The position numbers and the translations under genes were made by a program. The notes under the pieces are model-generated. The model was not told the DNA's origin. It saw only the letters and a list, made by a program, of their open reading frames with translations, and ran no database searches. A stretch of DNA of 21,944 nucleotides from an uncultured Eubacteriales bacterium. Lineage in GTDB: Bacteria; Bacillota; Clostridia; Oscillospirales; Acutalibacteraceae. The DNA lies in NCBI GenBank assembly GCA_934444365.1, contig CAKSCM010000025.1, forward strand, positions 1 to 21,944. The letters are read 5' to 3'. Positions 21,713 to 21,944 of this stretch are shown piece by piece (positions within the stretch are counted from its first letter, which is position 1; the number at the start of each line of letters is the position of its first letter).

Positions 21713-21944
21713 ATGTCAGTCAAATGTCAGTCACTTGGTTGTCAAATGTCAGTCAAATGTCAGTCACTTGGTTGTCAAATGTCAGTCACTTGGTTGTCAC
21801 TTGGTTGTCAAATGTCAGTCACTTGGTTGTCACTTGGTTGTCACTTGGTTGTCAAATGTCAGTCAAATGGTTGTCAAATGTCAGTCAAATGTCAGTCACT
21901 TGGTTGTCAAATGTCAGTCACTTGGTTGTCACTTGGTTGTCAAA
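21711..21944. repeat. Two-type 11-bp tandem repeat array, continuing past the window
   Basis: Twenty-one complete units of exactly 11 bp, without gaps, then the start of a 22nd at the window edge. Type A is AAATGTCAGTC (10 copies), type B is ACTTGGTTGTC (10 copies), and one hybrid C is AAATGGTTGTC (21865-21875, first half A, second half B). Order: A A B, A A B, A B B, A B B B, A C, A A B, A B B, then A begins. A and B share positions 1, 4, 5, 9, 10 and 11 and differ together at 2, 3, 6, 7 and 8, with no other substitutions. It is not CRISPR: no spacers, and the units are too short. The 11-bp period is close to one DNA helical turn. Confidence 0.95.

Noticed and set aside
21711..21944. CRISPR array
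   Set aside because: No repeat-spacer alternation: the units are 11 bp, gapless, and only two sequences occur. No cas genes nearby.

Overview
The window looks like chromosome plus part of a mobile element from an endospore-forming Clostridia bacterium, most likely an Oscillospiraceae/Ruminococcaceae-type gut lineage. The evidence is the spoIIGA-sigE pair (mother-cell sporulation sigma factor and its processing protease), a zinc-type ribosomal protein L31, pyrR, TasA-like exported proteins with SipW-type signals, InlB-type repeat proteins, and consistently Gram-positive ribosome binding sites, sigma-A promoters and intrinsic terminators. No tRNA or rRNA gene is seen. All names come from reading motifs; no database search was run.

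Left and centre (1 to about 17.53 kb, read as resident chromosome). 0.1-2.6 kb carries two exported TasA/SipW-type proteins separated by a highly structured intergenic RNA region. 2.95-3.2 kb holds a promoter-driven structured RNA resembling 6S RNA. It is followed by rpmE, pyrR, sigE and spoIIGA (the last two on the minus strand), a PucR-type regulator divergent from a small heat-shock protein, and a large GH38-like glycosidase. Then come a ribbon-helix-helix protein, an Ogt-HD-domain pair and, on the minus strand, a lipoprotein followed by a secreted multi-zinc-finger/InlB-repeat protein. That protein is split at a run of nine A by a -1 shift. A divergent pair of small XRE regulators shares a palindrome-rich control region.

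Right (17.53 kb to the end, read as an integrated element running out of the window). At 17534-17562 the minus strand carries what looks like the 3' end of a tmRNA gene, without the rest of the gene. This is the usual signature of the distal attachment site of an element inserted in ssrA. Beside it is a tyrosine integrase, apparently the last gene of a three-gene operon (SHOCT-domain membrane protein, three-TM protein, integrase) controlled by a near-consensus promoter with a palindromic operator. Divergent from it is an ImmA/IrrE-type zinc peptidase whose ribosome binding site lies inside a hairpin.

Beyond the peptidase is the most unusual part. Two small non-coding RNAs on the minus strand each have a TTGACA-17 bp-TATAAT promoter and compact hairpins, and each ends in an intrinsic terminator. 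Next to them is an uninterrupted array of 11-bp repeats built from two unit types that alternate irregularly, and it runs off the window edge. The array contains no stop codon in any forward frame and creates a TTGACA hexamer facing the small RNAs at each junction of one type. I recognise neither the RNAs nor the array; together they are the best candidate for an undescribed system here.
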